Below, piece by piece: positions 1 to 9,529 of a stretch of 64,000 bases of DNA. Position numbers and translations under genes: made by a program. The notes under the pieces are model-generated. The model was not told the DNA's origin. It saw only the letters and a program-made list of their open reading frames with translations, and did not search any database. Numbering within the stretch: position 1 is the stretch's first letter; the number at the start of each line of letters is the position of its first letter. The stretch is from Bradyrhizobium sp. 149 (GTDB taxonomy: Bacteria > Pseudomonadota > Alphaproteobacteria > Rhizobiales > Xanthobacteraceae). The stretch spans positions 62,001 to 126,000 of the forward strand of contig NZ_JADPKK010000015.1 in NCBI RefSeq assembly GCF_023073915.1, in the 5' to 3' direction.

Positions 1-14
1 GAGAGGCCGCTCAT
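1..14 (-). CDS. possible first codons of a gene running off the left edge
   Basis: On the minus strand an ATG at position 14 is preceded by GGAG (positions 25-22) at a 7-base spacing, a normal ribosome-binding arrangement. Only four full codons (M-S-G-L) lie in the window, so neither function nor reality can be judged. Bases 15-210 beyond it hold no recognisable gene. They include a degenerate GATCATG...TTTTCCGG stretch around 82-105, similar to one arm pair of the palindromic repeat at 29060. Confidence 0.25.
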
Positions 15-210
15 GAGTGTGCTCCAATACGATCGATACGCAATACGGGAGGGCGACTCAGCACCCGGAATATTGCGGAGATCATGACTGCGTCGCTTTT
101 CCGGAAGGTTAATCCTGCGCTGTCTTCATCGCCGCGATACAGTACGCACGCGCAAACGCTACGTTCCTACGCGCGGCGGTTGCAGACCACACGTGTTGGA
201 AATGCCGCCA

Positions 211-2367
211 TCACGCCGCGCGCACGGTGCATAGGAAGCTGCCGACCTCGAGCTTGAGGCGGTTGCTGTCGCCCGACAGCGACTGCGCGGCCGCCAGCAC
301 CTGCGAGGACGCCGAGCCGGTCTCGCTCGCGCCGCGCTGCACGTCGGTGATGTTGGACGACACCTGATGCGTGCCTTCCGCGGCCTGCTGCACGTTGCGG
401 GAAATCTCCTGCGTCGCCGCGCCCTGCTCTTCCACGGCGGCCGCGATGGTGGAAGAAATCTCCGAGAGCTTCTCGATGGTACTGCTGATGTCCCTGATTG
501 CGCCGACCGAATGCTCGGTCGCAGTCTGGATGCCGGCAATCTGCTGCCCGATTTCGCCGGTGGCCTTCGCGGTTTGTTCGGCGAGTGCCTTGACCTCGGA
601 GGCGACGACGGCAAAGCCGCGGCCGGCCTCGCCGGCACGGGCCGCCTCGATGGTCGCATTGAGCGCAAGGAGATTGGTCTGACCTGCGATGGTGTTGATC
701 AGTTCGACCACGTCGCCAATCCGGCTCGCCGCCATGGACAGTTCGCTCATGCGCTCGGTGGTGACCCGCGCCTGGCCGACGGCTTCATTGGCCACACGCG
801 CCGACTGCTGCACCTGCCTGCTGATCTCGGTGATCGAGGACGACAGCTCCTCGGTCGCCGATGCCACCGACTGCACGTTGGTCGACGCCTCCTCGGAGGC
901 CGCAGCAACCATGGTGGTGAGCTGCTGGCCGCGCTCCGCGGTCGATGTGAGCGTCGATGCCGAATCTTCCAGCTCGGTCGCTGCCGAGGACACGGTATCG
1001 ACGATCTCCCCGATCGCGGCTTCGAATCCGTCCGCCAGCTTCCGCATCTCCGCCTTGCGCTGCTCGGCTGCGCGCTTCTCGGCCGCAGCGTGATCGCCGC
1101 GCATGCGTTCGACTTCGAGGCCGTTCTGCTTGAAGACTTCAACGGTACGCGCCATCTCGCCGACTTCGTCACCTCGGCGGGTGCCGGGCACGTCCGTCGT
1201 GAAGTCGCCATTGGCCAGCCCGCTCATCGCAACCGAAATGGCTGAAAGCGGCTTGAGGATCCGGCCAAAGGTGATCCAGAAACTGAGGCCAGCCAGCATC
1301 ACCGAGGCGCAGAGCAACACGACCGTGAAAGCGAAATTGCGAGTGCTGGTTTCTGCCTGCATTGTGGCTTCGCGGTCAGCAGCCGCGCCAATGGCTTCAC
1401 CGAGCTTCAGCACCGCATTGATGCCGGCAGTGGCCCGCGCGAAGTATTCAGGCCCCGTGATCTTGTAGTCCCCGCCTTCGCCACCGGCGAGCACAATCAC
1501 CCGCGTTTCACCGTAGGCTCCGAAATAGGACTTCTCGACCTCCGTCATCGCCTCGCCGACCTGCAGGGAGAGGTCCGAGCGCAGCCGCACCGGCAACACC
1601 GTATCCCATGCGAGCTCGACCTTCGCCCGCAGCGCCGAAAGGCGCTCATAGCCCTCCATGCCGAGTTTCGCGCGCGCACCGACGGACCCAGCCAGCAGGG
1701 CGCGCTCTCTTCCGGCATTCTCAGCCATCTGAGCTGTCAGGTGTCGCAAGCCGATGAGCTGCGCCAGCCTTGCCACGGGCGGGCTGGTGAGCGTTTCAAG
1801 CGTCAGCCGCAAGCGGTTGCTCGCGACGTCGATGACGTCTGTGATTGTTGGAGCGAAGCCATCTACGAGGTCAGGCTCGCGTTCCACGCGCGGGCGCGAA
1901 ATTCCGGCGTCGGCCTTCTCACGCAACAGACGCAGCGCCTCGAATTTCGCCGCTGCGTCGGCAATCTGTCTTTGCCCCGCCGTCATTTCGGGAATCGCGC
2001 TGATATCGAGGACGGCTTGGCGAAAGGCCTCGTCCGCCGTCGCGCGCGCCTTCCCGATCTCGGCACGGCGCTCGGCGCTGACGACATCGGGAGACTTCAG
2101 CACGGCGTTGGTCAACCCGCGTTCGATCGCCCAGTGTCCTGCGCTGCGCAGAAGCAGTTGGGCAGCTCGATTGACCCTCAGGAATGCTTCGGATTCTTGC
2201 CTCTTGACGATGGCCTCGTAGGCGATGAAGCCCGCCGAAGCCAATCCCAGCAAGACCAGCGCAGAGATGATGATCGGCAAGATCGTGCCGATCCGAACAT
2301 TTCCGAGCCGACTCCACGTGCTGGCGGCTTGAGCTCGGGTCTGCTGATTAGGAGCAGGGCTCAACAT
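211..2367 (-). CDS. methyl-accepting chemotaxis protein with NIT-like sensor domain
   Basis: Transmembrane chemoreceptor, 718 aa, that would signal to CheA/CheW. A short cytoplasmic N-terminus leads into TM1 (about 28-50). A helical periplasmic sensor follows, containing an ERGLT motif and a second ERALL segment, which resembles nitrate/nitrite-sensing (NIT) domains. TM2 lies near 350-372, then a HAMP domain, then a long MCP signalling coiled coil ending in FLCTVRAA. The signalling tip carries the family signature with [16 protein letters not shown]. No CheR-tethering pentapeptide is present. The ATG at 2367 is chosen over an in-frame TTG at 2400 because GGGGGA sits just before it. The signalling half is almost identical, also in DNA, to the receptor encoded at 2684-4417, which indicates recent duplication. 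The ligand is unknown and the NIT assignment is by eye. Confidence 0.93.
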   Translation of the reverse strand: MLSPAPNQQTRAQAASTWSRLGNVRIGTILPIIISALVLLGLASAGFIAYEAIVKRQESEAFLRVNRAAQLLLRSAGHWAIERGLTNAVLKSPDVVSAERRAEIGKARATADEAFRQAVLDISAIPEMTAGQRQIADAAAKFEALRLLREKADAGISRPRVEREPDLVDGFAPTITDVIDVASNRLRLTLETLTSPPVARLAQLIGLRHLTAQMAENAGRERALLAGSVGARAKLGMEGYERLSALRAKVELAWDTVLPVRLRSDLSLQVGEAMTEVEKSYFGAYGETRVIVLAGGEGGDYKITGPEYFARATAGINAVLKLGEAIGAAADREATMQAETSTRNFAFTVVLLCASVMLAGLSFWITFGRILKPLSAISVAMSGLANGDFTTDVPGTRRGDEVGEMARTVEVFKQNGLEVERMRGDHAAAEKRAAEQRKAEMRKLADGFEAAIGEIVDTVSSAATELEDSASTLTSTAERGQQLTTMVAAASEEASTNVQSVASATEELSSSITEISRQVQQSARVANEAVGQARVTTERMSELSMAASRIGDVVELINTIAGQTNLLALNATIEAARAGEAGRGFAVVASEVKALAEQTAKATGEIGQQIAGIQTATEHSVGAIRDISSTIEKLSEISSTIAAAVEEQGAATQEISRNVQQAAEGTHQVSSNITDVQRGASETGSASSQVLAAAQSLSGDSNRLKLEVGSFLCTVRAA

Positions 2368-2420
2368 GCTAGTTTCCCCCAAAAGGAAACACGCAGCCAA
2401 GTCCTTGCCGGCTGCATGGA

Positions 2421-2474
2421 CGTTGATCGCCCTTGCCTGAGAATCTAGCGCTCGGAGTTTCGCATTCTGGTTAA
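2421..2474 (-). promoter_or_regulatory. duplicated leader/promoter region, copy 1
   Basis: Minus-strand block TTAACCAGA, then GGCAAGGGCGATCAACG starting 37 bases after it, upstream of the chemoreceptor gene 211-2367. Both blocks recur before the second receptor gene at nearly the same spacing. They may include promoter or regulator sites, or may simply be shared ancestry from the duplication. No standard -35/-10 pair was recognised. Confidence 0.5.
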
Positions 2475-2628
2475 TGGAGGCCTTCGGAGAAATACTGAGA
2501 TTTCAGGCCAAATAATTGAAATGGAAGAGGTAATTTCGCGAGCAAGTTGTAAACTTCACCTTGAGGTCGCTGCCATTCGCTTCTGCAGCCGGAGTTCTCC
2601 GGAGCTATGTGCAACGCTCGCGGCACGC

Positions 2629-2658
2629 AAAAACGCCCCGCCTGAGGAGGCAGGGCGT
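2629..2658 (-). terminator. rho-independent terminator of the 2684-4417 receptor gene
   Basis: On the minus strand, 25 bases past the stop, arms ACGCCC and GGGCGT enclose an inner GCCT/AGGC pairing and are followed directly by a run of T. This is a classic intrinsic terminator and isolates the two tandem receptor genes transcriptionally. Confidence 0.88.
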
Positions 2659-2683
2659 CTCGCGAGCTGCGTGGAGGAGGTTC

Positions 2684-4417
2684 TCAGGCGGCGCGCACTG
2701 TGTCGAGGAATTTGCCGACCTCGAGCTTGAGGCGGTTGCTGTCGCCCGACAGCGACTGCGCCGCGGCCAGCACCTGCGAGGACGCCGAGCCGGTCTCGCC
2801 CGCGCCGTGCTGCACGTCGGTGATGTTGGACGACACCTGATGAGTGCCTGCCGCCGCCTGCTGCACGTTGCGGGAAATCTCCTGCGTCGCCGCGCCCTGC
2901 TCCTCGACGGCCGCCGCGATCGTGGACGATATCTCGGACAGCTTTTCGATGGTGTTGCTGATGGCGCTGATGGCGCTGACCGAGTCCTGCGTCGCCGCCT
3001 GAATGCCGGAAATCTGCTGGCCGATCTCGCCCGTCGCCTTTGCGGTCTGCTCGGCCAGCGCCTTGACCTCGGAGGCGACCACGGCGAAGCCGCGGCCGGC
3101 CTCGCCGGCGCGCGCCGCCTCGATGGTCGCATTGAGCGCCAGCAGGTTGGTCTGACCTGCGATGGTGTTGATCAGTTCGACCACGTCGCCGATCCGCGTC
3201 GCGGCCTTCGACAGTTCGCTGACGCGCTCAGTCGTTGTGCGGGCTTGGCCGACGGCCTCGCTTGCCACACGCGCGGATTCCTGCACCTGCCGGCTGATCT
3301 CGGTGATCGAGGACGACAGCTCTTCGGTCGCAGAAGCCACCGACTGCACGTTCGTCGAGGCCTCCTCGGAGGCCGCAGCCACCATCGTGGTGAGCTCCTG
3401 TGCCCGCTCCGCCGTCGAGGTCAGCGTCGAGGCCGAGGCCTCGAGCTCGGTCGCGGCCGAGGACACGGTATCGACGATCTCGCCAACGGCAGCTTCGAAA
3501 CCGTTCGCGAGCTTGTGCATCTCCGCCTTGCGTTGCGCGGCTGCGGCCTGGTCCTGCCTGATCTTGACCTCGGTTTCCTCGCGCGCCTTTTGCTCGGATA
3601 CCATCCTGAACTTCTCGACGGCCGCGGCGACGCCACCAACTTCGTCCTTGCGGCCGAGCCCGGGCAGCACCACGGAGAAGTCGCCGCTGGCAAGCTTGTC
3701 CATGGCGATGGTGAGCGCGCGGATCGGCCGCGCGATGGTCAGGAAGGACATCAGCCACGAACCGATGAGGACGAGCACGGCGCACGCGCCGACCACCATG
3801 CCGAGACGCTCGCTCGCGGCCATCGCCTGTGTCGCGGCAGCGATTTCTTCCTGGCCTTTGTGCTTGGCGAAATCGGCAATCTCGCTGGTCAACGTGTCCA
3901 GCTGCGTAGCGAGCGGCAGCGTCACCTCACGGATCTGGCGGGCGCCTTCCTCGGAAATCTTGCCGGCCCGGACGGGGTCCGTAGCGGCCACGGCAATGGC
4001 CTCGCCGCGAACAGAGGCGTTCTGCTGCGCACCTTTCAGGTAATCGGCGGACGAAGACTTGAGCGCTTCCATCCGCGCGCGATTTTCCGGGGAGTGCGCC
4101 AACTTGAGCATGGAATCGACGACGCCGTTCAGCACCTTCGACCGCTCCAGCAGAGTCTCGCTCGCCTTTTGCAAGTCACCCTGATTGTTGGCAAGACGGA
4201 TATCTCGTACTGCGAGCTGCATGCCACGTATCCCGAGCTTGGCTTCGGCGGCTTCGCGCGCCAATTCCTGCTGCGCAAGCGCGGCTTGGTTGGAATTACG
4301 CACGTTGTTGTTGCCGATCACCTGGCTCCCGATCATGGCCCCGACGAGAACAACGCCGAACGTCGAAGCGAGCGCGAGCTTGGTACCGATTTGCAGATTC
4401 TGGATGAGTTTCGACAT
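2684..4417 (-). CDS. methyl-accepting chemotaxis protein, four-helix-bundle type
   Basis: Chemoreceptor of 577 aa. It has TM1 at about 12-32, an all-helical periplasmic domain of about 155 residues resembling the 4HB_MCP sensor, TM2 near 190-212, a HAMP domain (IARPIRALTIAM onward) and a C-terminal MCP signalling domain with the conserved [16 protein letters not shown] tip. It ends in FLDTVRAA without a CheR-binding pentapeptide. The signalling domain is nearly identical to that of the neighbouring gene at 211-2367, whereas the sensor halves are unrelated: same output, different input. An intrinsic terminator follows at 2629-2658. The stimulus cannot be told from sequence. Confidence 0.95.
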   Translation of the reverse strand: MSKLIQNLQIGTKLALASTFGVVLVGAMIGSQVIGNNNVRNSNQAALAQQELAREAAEAKLGIRGMQLAVRDIRLANNQGDLQKASETLLERSKVLNGVVDSMLKLAHSPENRARMEALKSSSADYLKGAQQNASVRGEAIAVAATDPVRAGKISEEGARQIREVTLPLATQLDTLTSEIADFAKHKGQEEIAAATQAMAASERLGMVVGACAVLVLIGSWLMSFLTIARPIRALTIAMDKLASGDFSVVLPGLGRKDEVGGVAAAVEKFRMVSEQKAREETEVKIRQDQAAAAQRKAEMHKLANGFEAAVGEIVDTVSSAATELEASASTLTSTAERAQELTTMVAAASEEASTNVQSVASATEELSSSITEISRQVQESARVASEAVGQARTTTERVSELSKAATRIGDVVELINTIAGQTNLLALNATIEAARAGEAGRGFAVVASEVKALAEQTAKATGEIGQQISGIQAATQDSVSAISAISNTIEKLSEISSTIAAAVEEQGAATQEISRNVQQAAAGTHQVSSNITDVQHGAGETGSASSQVLAAAQSLSGDSNRLKLEVGKFLDTVRAA

Positions 4418-4467
4418 GAGGGCGTTTCCCGGGATTGCGCGGCCGAGTCATTGTCGGCCGCCCTCGG

Positions 4468-4519
4468 CGTTGATCGCCCTTGCCCAAAAAATGAGCTATC
4501 GCCATTCCCATCTGGTTAA
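4468..4519 (-). promoter_or_regulatory. duplicated leader/promoter region, copy 2
   Basis: Minus-strand TTAACCAGA (4519-4511) and GGCAAGGGCGATCAACG (4484-4468) upstream of the receptor gene 2684-4417, matching the leader of the other receptor gene. A further near-palindrome TTAACAGGTTAA lies at 4586-4597. TTAACC resembles half of an alphaproteobacterial CtrA site, but no full TTAA-N7-TTAA site was found here. Confidence 0.5.
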
Positions 4520-4680
4520 CAACTGTCGCCGTGGAAATACGGGATCGGCGCAAAAACCCCTTGAATTCCTGCACGGACCGCGCGCTTAACAGGTTAATCA
4601 CACGCAGTAATAGGAATGCCCAGGCGGTGGGCATGGTGCCGAGGATATCCGTCGCGATCGTCGCCCACTCGCCCAGGAGA

Positions 4681-4932
4681 TCAGCCGATGCGGTTGGGAA
4701 GCGGATGGCTCTCGCCGACGAGACTGATACGGAACACCGGCTTCTTGTTCTCGTCGAGCAGCTCCATGCGCCACTCGGCGTTCGGCTTCAGGCTGCGCGA
4801 GATGCCGCCGAGCAAATTGGCGCAGACCTCCGTCATCTCGGTCCACGCGGCGGCGCGATCCTCGAACTCATATGGCTGGTCGGCAGCGCCGGAATAGCGG
4901 CCCGTGCTGATACGGAAGAAGTACAGCGACAT
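4681..4932 (-). CDS. DUF6894-like small protein
   Basis: Small soluble protein of 83 aa beginning MSLYFFRIS, with the hydrophobic-YFF opening and later acidic segment (EFEDRAAAW) typical of DUF6894 proteins that are abundant in Bradyrhizobium. A longer reading from 4998 would add 22 residues of poor quality, so the internal ATG at 4932 is preferred. It lies upstream of the receptor gene in the same direction but 263 bases away, so it is probably a separate unit. Function is unknown. Confidence 0.75.
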   Translation of the reverse strand: MSLYFFRISTGRYSGAADQPYEFEDRAAAWTEMTEVCANLLGGISRSLKPNAEWRMELLDENKKPVFRISLVGESHPLPNRIG

Positions 4933-5096
4933 CGTTGAACCCTTTATCGGGCCGCGCCCCCCGGCCGTACGCAAAACTGGGACGCGAACAGCTACCAACG
5001 CATGAAAGCCGCCGTCCGTATGACTACGGCGCGGCGGCTTCGTGTTCGATGGCAGCTCTCAACGGCAAAATGCGCGGACTGTCCCGCGCGGCCAAC

Positions 5097-5696
5097 TCAC
5101 TGGGTCGAGCGGCGCAGCTCCAGCGGGGCGTCGTTCCTGGCAGGCTCCGATTTGGCTTCCGGCTTCACCGGCTCGAGCCGGCTGCTCTCGACGCGCGGGG
5201 TCTCGACCCGCGCGGCGACTTCTGTGTTGGCCGCACCGACCGAACCCGTGTGTTCCGAGGTGCGCAGCGAGCGCGGCCGCGCGACGGCGCGCGCCATCAG
5301 CATCTGGTTGCCACCTTGGTGATGGAAGTCGCAATAAGCGAAGCCCATCCCCGATACCGAGCCGCGGAAACTGCGATCGTCGGTCTTTTCGAGGTTGAAA
5401 CAGGGCTCGAACGGAATGCCCTTGATCGAGGCGCAGACGTTCTGGCCGCGGATCTGAAGCGTGTTGCCGGGCAGGCGGAGATGTTTCACCGGACCTGCGC
5501 CCGAGAACTGCACGGCGCCGGCGGCGCCGAGGTCGTCCATGATGCGGCCCGCGCCCCGGGTACCGTCAAAACAGGTGAAAGCAAACACCTTCCCGGCGAC
5601 GAAGCGGCGCGCCTCGTCGGCGTTCATGCTTCCAGCAATGGCCGGCGCAAACGTCGCTGCCGCCGCGACAGCCCCCAACACAATACGCGCAAGCAT
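5097..5696 (-). CDS. secreted or periplasmic hypothetical protein
   Basis: 199 aa with an N-terminal signal peptide (hydrophobic stretch ending near APAIAGS). A compact domain of about 110 residues contains three cysteines (FTCFDG, NVCASI, EPCFNL) plus a later FAYCDFHH segment. The C-terminal ~60 residues are low-complexity, rich in Pro, Glu, Ser and Arg. The ATG at 5696 is chosen over a TTG at 5702 because GGAG precedes it at good spacing. I do not recognise the family. Two disulfides in an exported protein are plausible. It is not obviously linked to either neighbour. Confidence 0.8.
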   Translation of the reverse strand: MLARIVLGAVAAAATFAPAIAGSMNADEARRFVAGKVFAFTCFDGTRGAGRIMDDLGAAGAVQFSGAGPVKHLRLPGNTLQIRGQNVCASIKGIPFEPCFNLEKTDDRSFRGSVSGMGFAYCDFHHQGGNQMLMARAVARPRSLRTSEHTGSVGAANTEVAARVETPRVESSRLEPVKPEAKSEPARNDAPLELRRSTQ

Positions 5697-5808
5697 GCTC
5701 AACTCCGAACCAACCCCGCAGCGGGCTATGCCTTATCTCTTTACCCGCTGCTTACCATACTAACCATGGCGACATTGAAGCAGCTTGGTTGGTAAAGTCT
5801 GAACGTCG

Positions 5809-6795
5809 TTAGACAATTTTTACCACGATGCGGCCGCGGACCTGGCCGGCCAGGATTTTCGCGCCCCATTCCAACACTTCGGTCAGCGGAATTTCGTGAG
5901 TAATTTCAGCTAGTTTTGTCCGATCCAGATCGGACGCCAAGCGTTGCCAGGCGGCTTTCCGCGGCTCGATCGGGCACATCACTGAATCGATGCCGAGAAG
6001 GCACACCCCGCGCAAAATGAAGGGTGCGACAGAAGACGGCAGGTCCATGCCGGCAGCCAACCCGCACGCCGCGATCGCGCCGCCGTACTTCGTCATCGAC
6101 AGGAGATTCGCGAGTGTGGTCGAGCCGACGCTGTCGATGCCACCCGCCCAGCGCTCCCTGGCAATGGGCTTGGCGGCCGCCGACAATTCGTTGCGGTCGA
6201 TCACCTCAGTCGCACCGATCTCTTTCAGATAGTCCGCTTCCGAGGCACGGCCGGTCGACGCGATGACGTGATAGCCGAGCTTCGAGAGTACGGCGGTCGC
6301 AACCGAGCCGACCCCGCCGGCCGCGCCCGTTACCACGACCGGACCGCTCTTCGGCGACACCCCGTGCTTCTCCAGCGCCAGCACGGACAGCATCGCGGTG
6401 AAGCCGGCGGTGCCGATCGCCATGGCGTCGCGCGCCGATAGGCCCTGTGGCAAGGCGACCAGCCAGTCGCCCTTCACCCGCGCCTTCTCGGCATAGGATC
6501 CGAGATGGGTCTCGCCCATGCCCCAGCCGGTGCAGACGACCTTGTCGCCCGTCTTCCATTGCGGATGCGAGGACTGCTCGACCGTGCCGGCGAAATCGAT
6601 GCCGGCGATCATCGGAAAACGGCGCACCACCGGCGCCTTGCCGGTGAGCGCAAGGCCGTCCTTGTAGTTCAGCGTCGACCATTCCACGCGGACGGTGACG
6701 TCGCCCTCCATCAGCTCGGCTTCGTCGAACTGCGTGAGCTGCGCGGTGGTGCCCTTGTCCGCCTTGTCGATCCGGATCGCCTTGAAATTGGCCAC
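5809..6795 (-). CDS. acuI: MDR-family oxidoreductase, AcuI/YhdH type (acrylyl-CoA reductase)
   Basis: NADPH-dependent medium-chain reductase of 328 aa, zinc-free, of the YhdH/AcuI group. That group reduces acrylyl-CoA to propionyl-CoA and can act as a quinone reductase. An N-terminal GroES-like fold carries [10 protein letters not shown] and GIDFAGTV. The Rossmann domain has the nucleotide motif [10 protein letters not shown] near residue 155 and [12 protein letters not shown] for NADPH phosphate contact. The start is GTG at 6795, preceded by GGGAG. Length fits the family. Nearby genes do not show a propionate or DMSP pathway, so the physiological substrate is uncertain. Confidence 0.9.
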   Translation of the reverse strand: MANFKAIRIDKADKGTTAQLTQFDEAELMEGDVTVRVEWSTLNYKDGLALTGKAPVVRRFPMIAGIDFAGTVEQSSHPQWKTGDKVVCTGWGMGETHLGSYAEKARVKGDWLVALPQGLSARDAMAIGTAGFTAMLSVLALEKHGVSPKSGPVVVTGAAGGVGSVATAVLSKLGYHVIASTGRASEADYLKEIGATEVIDRNELSAAAKPIARERWAGGIDSVGSTTLANLLSMTKYGGAIAACGLAAGMDLPSSVAPFILRGVCLLGIDSVMCPIEPRKAAWQRLASDLDRTKLAEITHEIPLTEVLEWGAKILAGQVRGRIVVKIV

Positions 6796-6836
6796 AGCAA
6801 AATCTCCCTGACTTGTTTCAGGGGATGTTTAGCCGA

Positions 6837-8090
6837 TCAGGCAGGCTGCGCAACCGCCCGCTGGACCGGTTTCTCCACGATCGGGAGATTGATCAGCGCC
6901 GAGAGCACGCCGAACAGAATCGAGAGCCACCAGATCGGCGTGTAGGAACCGAACCGCTCGAACACGATGCCGCCGAGCCAGACGCCGAGGAAGCCGCCGA
7001 CCTGATGGCTGACGAAGGCGAAGCCGTAAAGGGTGGCGAACCAGCGCGTGCCGAACATCAGTGCAACCAGCGCCGAGGTCGGCGGCACCGTCGACAGCCA
7101 GGTCAGGCCGGAGATCGCGCCGAACGCAATCGCCGAGAACGGCGTGATCGGGAAGGTGATGAAGGCAAGCGTCGCAAGCGCGCGGGTGAAATAGATGGTC
7201 GAGAGGATGTAGCGCTTGGGCAGGCTGTTCTGGAGATAGCCGACGCTCAGCGACCCCACGATGTTGAACAGGCCGATCGCCGCGATCACCCAGCCGCCGG
7301 TTTGCGTGGAGATGCCGCTATCGACCAGGAAGGCCGGCAGATGCACCGTGATGAAGGCGAGCTGGAAGCCGCAGGTGAAGAAGCCGAGCACCAGCAGCAC
7401 GTAAGAACGATGGCCGAAGGCTTCCGCGAGCGCCTTGGTGAAGGTCTGCTCGTCCGCAGGTGCGGCCTTTGCTGTGCTTGCGACCGGCGGCGTCGAGAGC
7501 GCCAGCGACAGCGGGATGATCAGCAGCATCAGGAAGCCGAACACGGTGAGCGCCTGCTGCCAGCCGAAATTATCGATCAGGGCCACGCCGATCGGCGCGA
7601 ACAGGAACTGCCCGAACGATCCCGCCGCGGTACCGGCGCCGAGCGCAAGGCCGCGCTTCTCGGGCGGCAAGAGCTTGGTAAATGCCGACAGCACCAGATT
7701 GAACGAGCAGCCGGCGAGACCGAAGCCGACCATGACGCCAGCGCCGATGTTCAACGACAGAGGCGTCGAGGAATAGCGCATCAACAGCAAGCCGCCGGCA
7801 TAGAGCAGAGCGCCGGCGCACATCACCCGGAACAGACCGAAGCGATCGGCGACCGCACCGGCGACGGGCTGGCCCAGTCCCCACAGCAAATTCTGAAAGG
7901 CGATCGCGAGGCCGAACACGTCGCGGCCCCAGCCGTATTCGTTGCTCATCGGCTGCACGAAGAAGCCCAGCGCCGAGCGCGGACCGAAGCCGAGCATCCC
8001 GATGGCGCACCCGCAGAGAATAATGATCGCCGGCGTACGCCAGGAAGAGGAACGCGAAACTGGACTGAGTTCGCCCATCTGTGTCGACAT
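6837..8090 (-). CDS. MFS transporter
   Basis: Twelve-helix major facilitator of 417 aa, starting MSTQMGELSP at an ATG preceded by AGAGGAA; longer readings from 8279 are unlikely. The inter-helix 2-3 motif is visible as GAVADRFGLFRV. Helix-rich blocks run through the whole length, with a short central cytoplasmic loop near 195-215. It resembles oxalate/formate-antiporter or monocarboxylate-like MFS members, but the substrate cannot be assigned. It lies 41 bases upstream of the AcuI-type gene in the same direction, so the two may be cotranscribed, which would fit import of a small organic acid and its reduction as a CoA ester (inference). Confidence 0.9.
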   Translation of the reverse strand: MSTQMGELSPVSRSSSWRTPAIIILCGCAIGMLGFGPRSALGFFVQPMSNEYGWGRDVFGLAIAFQNLLWGLGQPVAGAVADRFGLFRVMCAGALLYAGGLLLMRYSSTPLSLNIGAGVMVGFGLAGCSFNLVLSAFTKLLPPEKRGLALGAGTAAGSFGQFLFAPIGVALIDNFGWQQALTVFGFLMLLIIPLSLALSTPPVASTAKAAPADEQTFTKALAEAFGHRSYVLLVLGFFTCGFQLAFITVHLPAFLVDSGISTQTGGWVIAAIGLFNIVGSLSVGYLQNSLPKRYILSTIYFTRALATLAFITFPITPFSAIAFGAISGLTWLSTVPPTSALVALMFGTRWFATLYGFAFVSHQVGGFLGVWLGGIVFERFGSYTPIWWLSILFGVLSALINLPIVEKPVQRAVAQPA

Positions 8091-8314
8091 GGTGTTCCTC
8101 TCTTGTCGTTGGCGGATCCGGAACAGGGAGCTGCGGAAAAGCCGTTTAATGCAGATGCATGAAAATCCCAAGCGAAAAATGGTTGCATTCCATGAAGGGC
8201 TATCGCGGGAGCATTGCATTTCGTGGAGACCTCCTCCGGAGGAGCAAGTCGCGACTGACGGGAATGTGTGCGGGAGCATCTAGCGGTCCTCTCCGAGGCG
8301 TGTTATCCTTGATT

Positions 8315-8329
8315 TGCTCATAATGAGCA
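8315..8329. promoter_or_regulatory. operator-like palindrome 1 upstream of nadA
   Basis: TGCTCATAATGAGCA is a perfect 7+1+7 palindrome. Its core TGCTC-N5-GAGCA is nearly repeated in the second site 65 bases downstream. It is a likely repressor site for the nad operon; NadQ-type repressors are the known NAD regulators in several alphaproteobacteria, but the match to NadQ is my inference. Confidence 0.55.
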
Positions 8330-8376
8330 TATTGATTGATCCTTCCGGCCGGCCGGCCGGATTTCTCAGGCTCAAT

Positions 8377-8397
8377 ATATGCTCGTATCGAGTATAT
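8377..8397. promoter_or_regulatory. operator-like palindrome 2 upstream of nadA
   Basis: A 21-base palindrome, ATATGCTCG / CGAGTATAT around a 3-base centre, with one mismatched pair. It sits 22 bases before the nadA ATG, so a bound protein would block transcription or initiation. It shares the TGCTC-N5-GAG core with the site at 8315. Confidence 0.62.
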
Positions 8398-8419
8398 CTA
8401 ACGCACACGGGAGGCTTCG

Positions 8420-9523
8420 ATGCCGCTAACTGGAATTTACGGTCCCGACGATTTTGCCAGCCGGCCGCAGGGCCAAGTCATCACGTCGCCCCGGGCGCCG
8501 GTGCGAAACGGGCCTCCGCTGCCAATGCCTTCGCTGGAATGGACGCCGGAGGTCGAGCGCGCCACCGCGCCGCTTTACGAGCGCGTGAAACATGTGATCC
8601 CGCCGATCGAATGGCCGCTGATGGCGCCGACCATCAAGGCGATCAACGAGCTCAAGCGGGCGCGGGGCGCGGTGATCCTCGCGCACAATTACCAGGCGCC
8701 GGAGATCTTCCACTGCGTCGCCGACATCGGCGGCGATTCGCTCCAGCTCGCGGTGGAAGCCACCAAGGTGGAGGCCGACATCATCGTCCAGTGCGGCGTG
8801 CACTTCATGGCCGAGACGTCAAAGCTGCTCAATCCGGACAAGACGGTGCTGATCCCCGATACGCGCGCCGGCTGTTCGCTTGCCGCCAGCATCACCGGCG
8901 CCGACGTTCGCCTGCTCCGGGAAAAATTTCCCGGCGTGCCTGTCGTTGCCTATGTCAACACCTCCGCCGAGGTGAAGGCCGAAGTCGACATTTGCTGCAC
9001 CTCGTCGAACGCGGTGCAGGTGGTCGAGAGCCTCGGCGCTCGAACCGTGATCTTCCTGCCCGATCGCTATCTGGCGACTTACGTGGCCTCGAAGACCGAC
9101 GTGAAGATCATCGCCTGGAAGGGCGCCTGCGAGGTGCACGAGCGCTTCACCGGCGCCGAGCTGCGCAGCTACCGCGAGGCCGATCCCTCCGTGCAGATCA
9201 TCGCGCATCCCGAATGCCCCCCGGACGTGCTGGCCGAGGCCGACTTCACGGGCTCGACCGCGCACATGATCAACTGGGTGCGCGAAAAGCGGCCGCGGCG
9301 GCTGGTCATGATCACGGAATGCTCGATGGCCGACAATGTGCGCGCCGAGCTGCCCGACGTGGAAATGCTGCGCCCCTGCAATATCTGCCCGCACATGAAG
9401 CGCATCACGCTCGCCAACATTCTGGAAAGCCTGCTGATGCTTCGTGAAGAGGTGACGATCGATCCCGCGCTTGCGATGCGCGCGCGGCGTTCGGTCGAAC
9501 GGATGATCAATCTGAAGAATTGA
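8420..9523 (+). CDS. nadA: quinolinate synthase A
   Basis: Condenses iminoaspartate with dihydroxyacetone phosphate to quinolinate using an oxygen-sensitive [4Fe-4S] cluster. The 367-aa length fits the family. Visible hallmarks are AHNYQAPE near residue 92, the cluster-region cysteines in [27 protein letters not shown] and ITECSMADN, and the C-terminal PCNICPHMK. The start has GGGAGG just upstream. It is the first gene of nadA-nadB-nadC, with a 6-base gap to nadB, so iminoaspartate from NadB is made alongside. Two palindromes immediately upstream probably mediate NAD-responsive repression. Confidence 0.97.
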   Translation: MPLTGIYGPDDFASRPQGQVITSPRAPVRNGPPLPMPSLEWTPEVERATAPLYERVKHVIPPIEWPLMAPTIKAINELKRARGAVILAHNYQAPEIFHCVADIGGDSLQLAVEATKVEADIIVQCGVHFMAETSKLLNPDKTVLIPDTRAGCSLAASITGADVRLLREKFPGVPVVAYVNTSAEVKAEVDICCTSSNAVQVVESLGARTVIFLPDRYLATYVASKTDVKIIAWKGACEVHERFTGAELRSYREADPSVQIIAHPECPPDVLAEADFTGSTAHMINWVREKRPRRLVMITECSMADNVRAELPDVEMLRPCNICPHMKRITLANILESLLMLREEVTIDPALAMRARRSVERMINLKN

Positions 9524-9529
9524 GACAAG

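Larger units (their letters stand above)
2368..2683. other. intergenic region between the two tandem chemoreceptor genes
   Basis: This 316-base gap has no gene. It holds the terminator of the upstream receptor gene (2629-2658) and the leader of the downstream receptor gene. That leader has two blocks shared with the leader of the 2684-4417 gene: minus-strand TTAACCAGA (2474-2466) and GGCAAGGGCGATCAACG (2437-2421). Confidence 0.7.
8091..8419. other. divergent control region between MFS gene and nadA
   Basis: 329 bases without a gene. It carries the MFS ribosome-binding site at one end and, toward nadA, two related palindromes (8315-8329 and 8377-8397) flanking a 16-base CCGG-repeat palindrome (8345-8360). 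Confidence 0.7.

Noticed and set aside
2561..4519. A 652-codon frame on the plus strand opposite the second chemoreceptor gene
   Set aside because: A similar but shorter frame occurs opposite the duplicated receptor, showing that it follows from receptor codon use. It runs through the receptor's terminator.
4586..4597. TTAACAGGTTAA as a CtrA site
   Set aside because: The spacing between TTAA halves is 4 rather than 7 bases, so it does not fit the CtrA consensus.
8345..8360. CCGGCCGGCCGGCCGG as a terminator
   Set aside because: It has no loop of usable size and no T run; it is better described as a short tandem palindrome between two operators.
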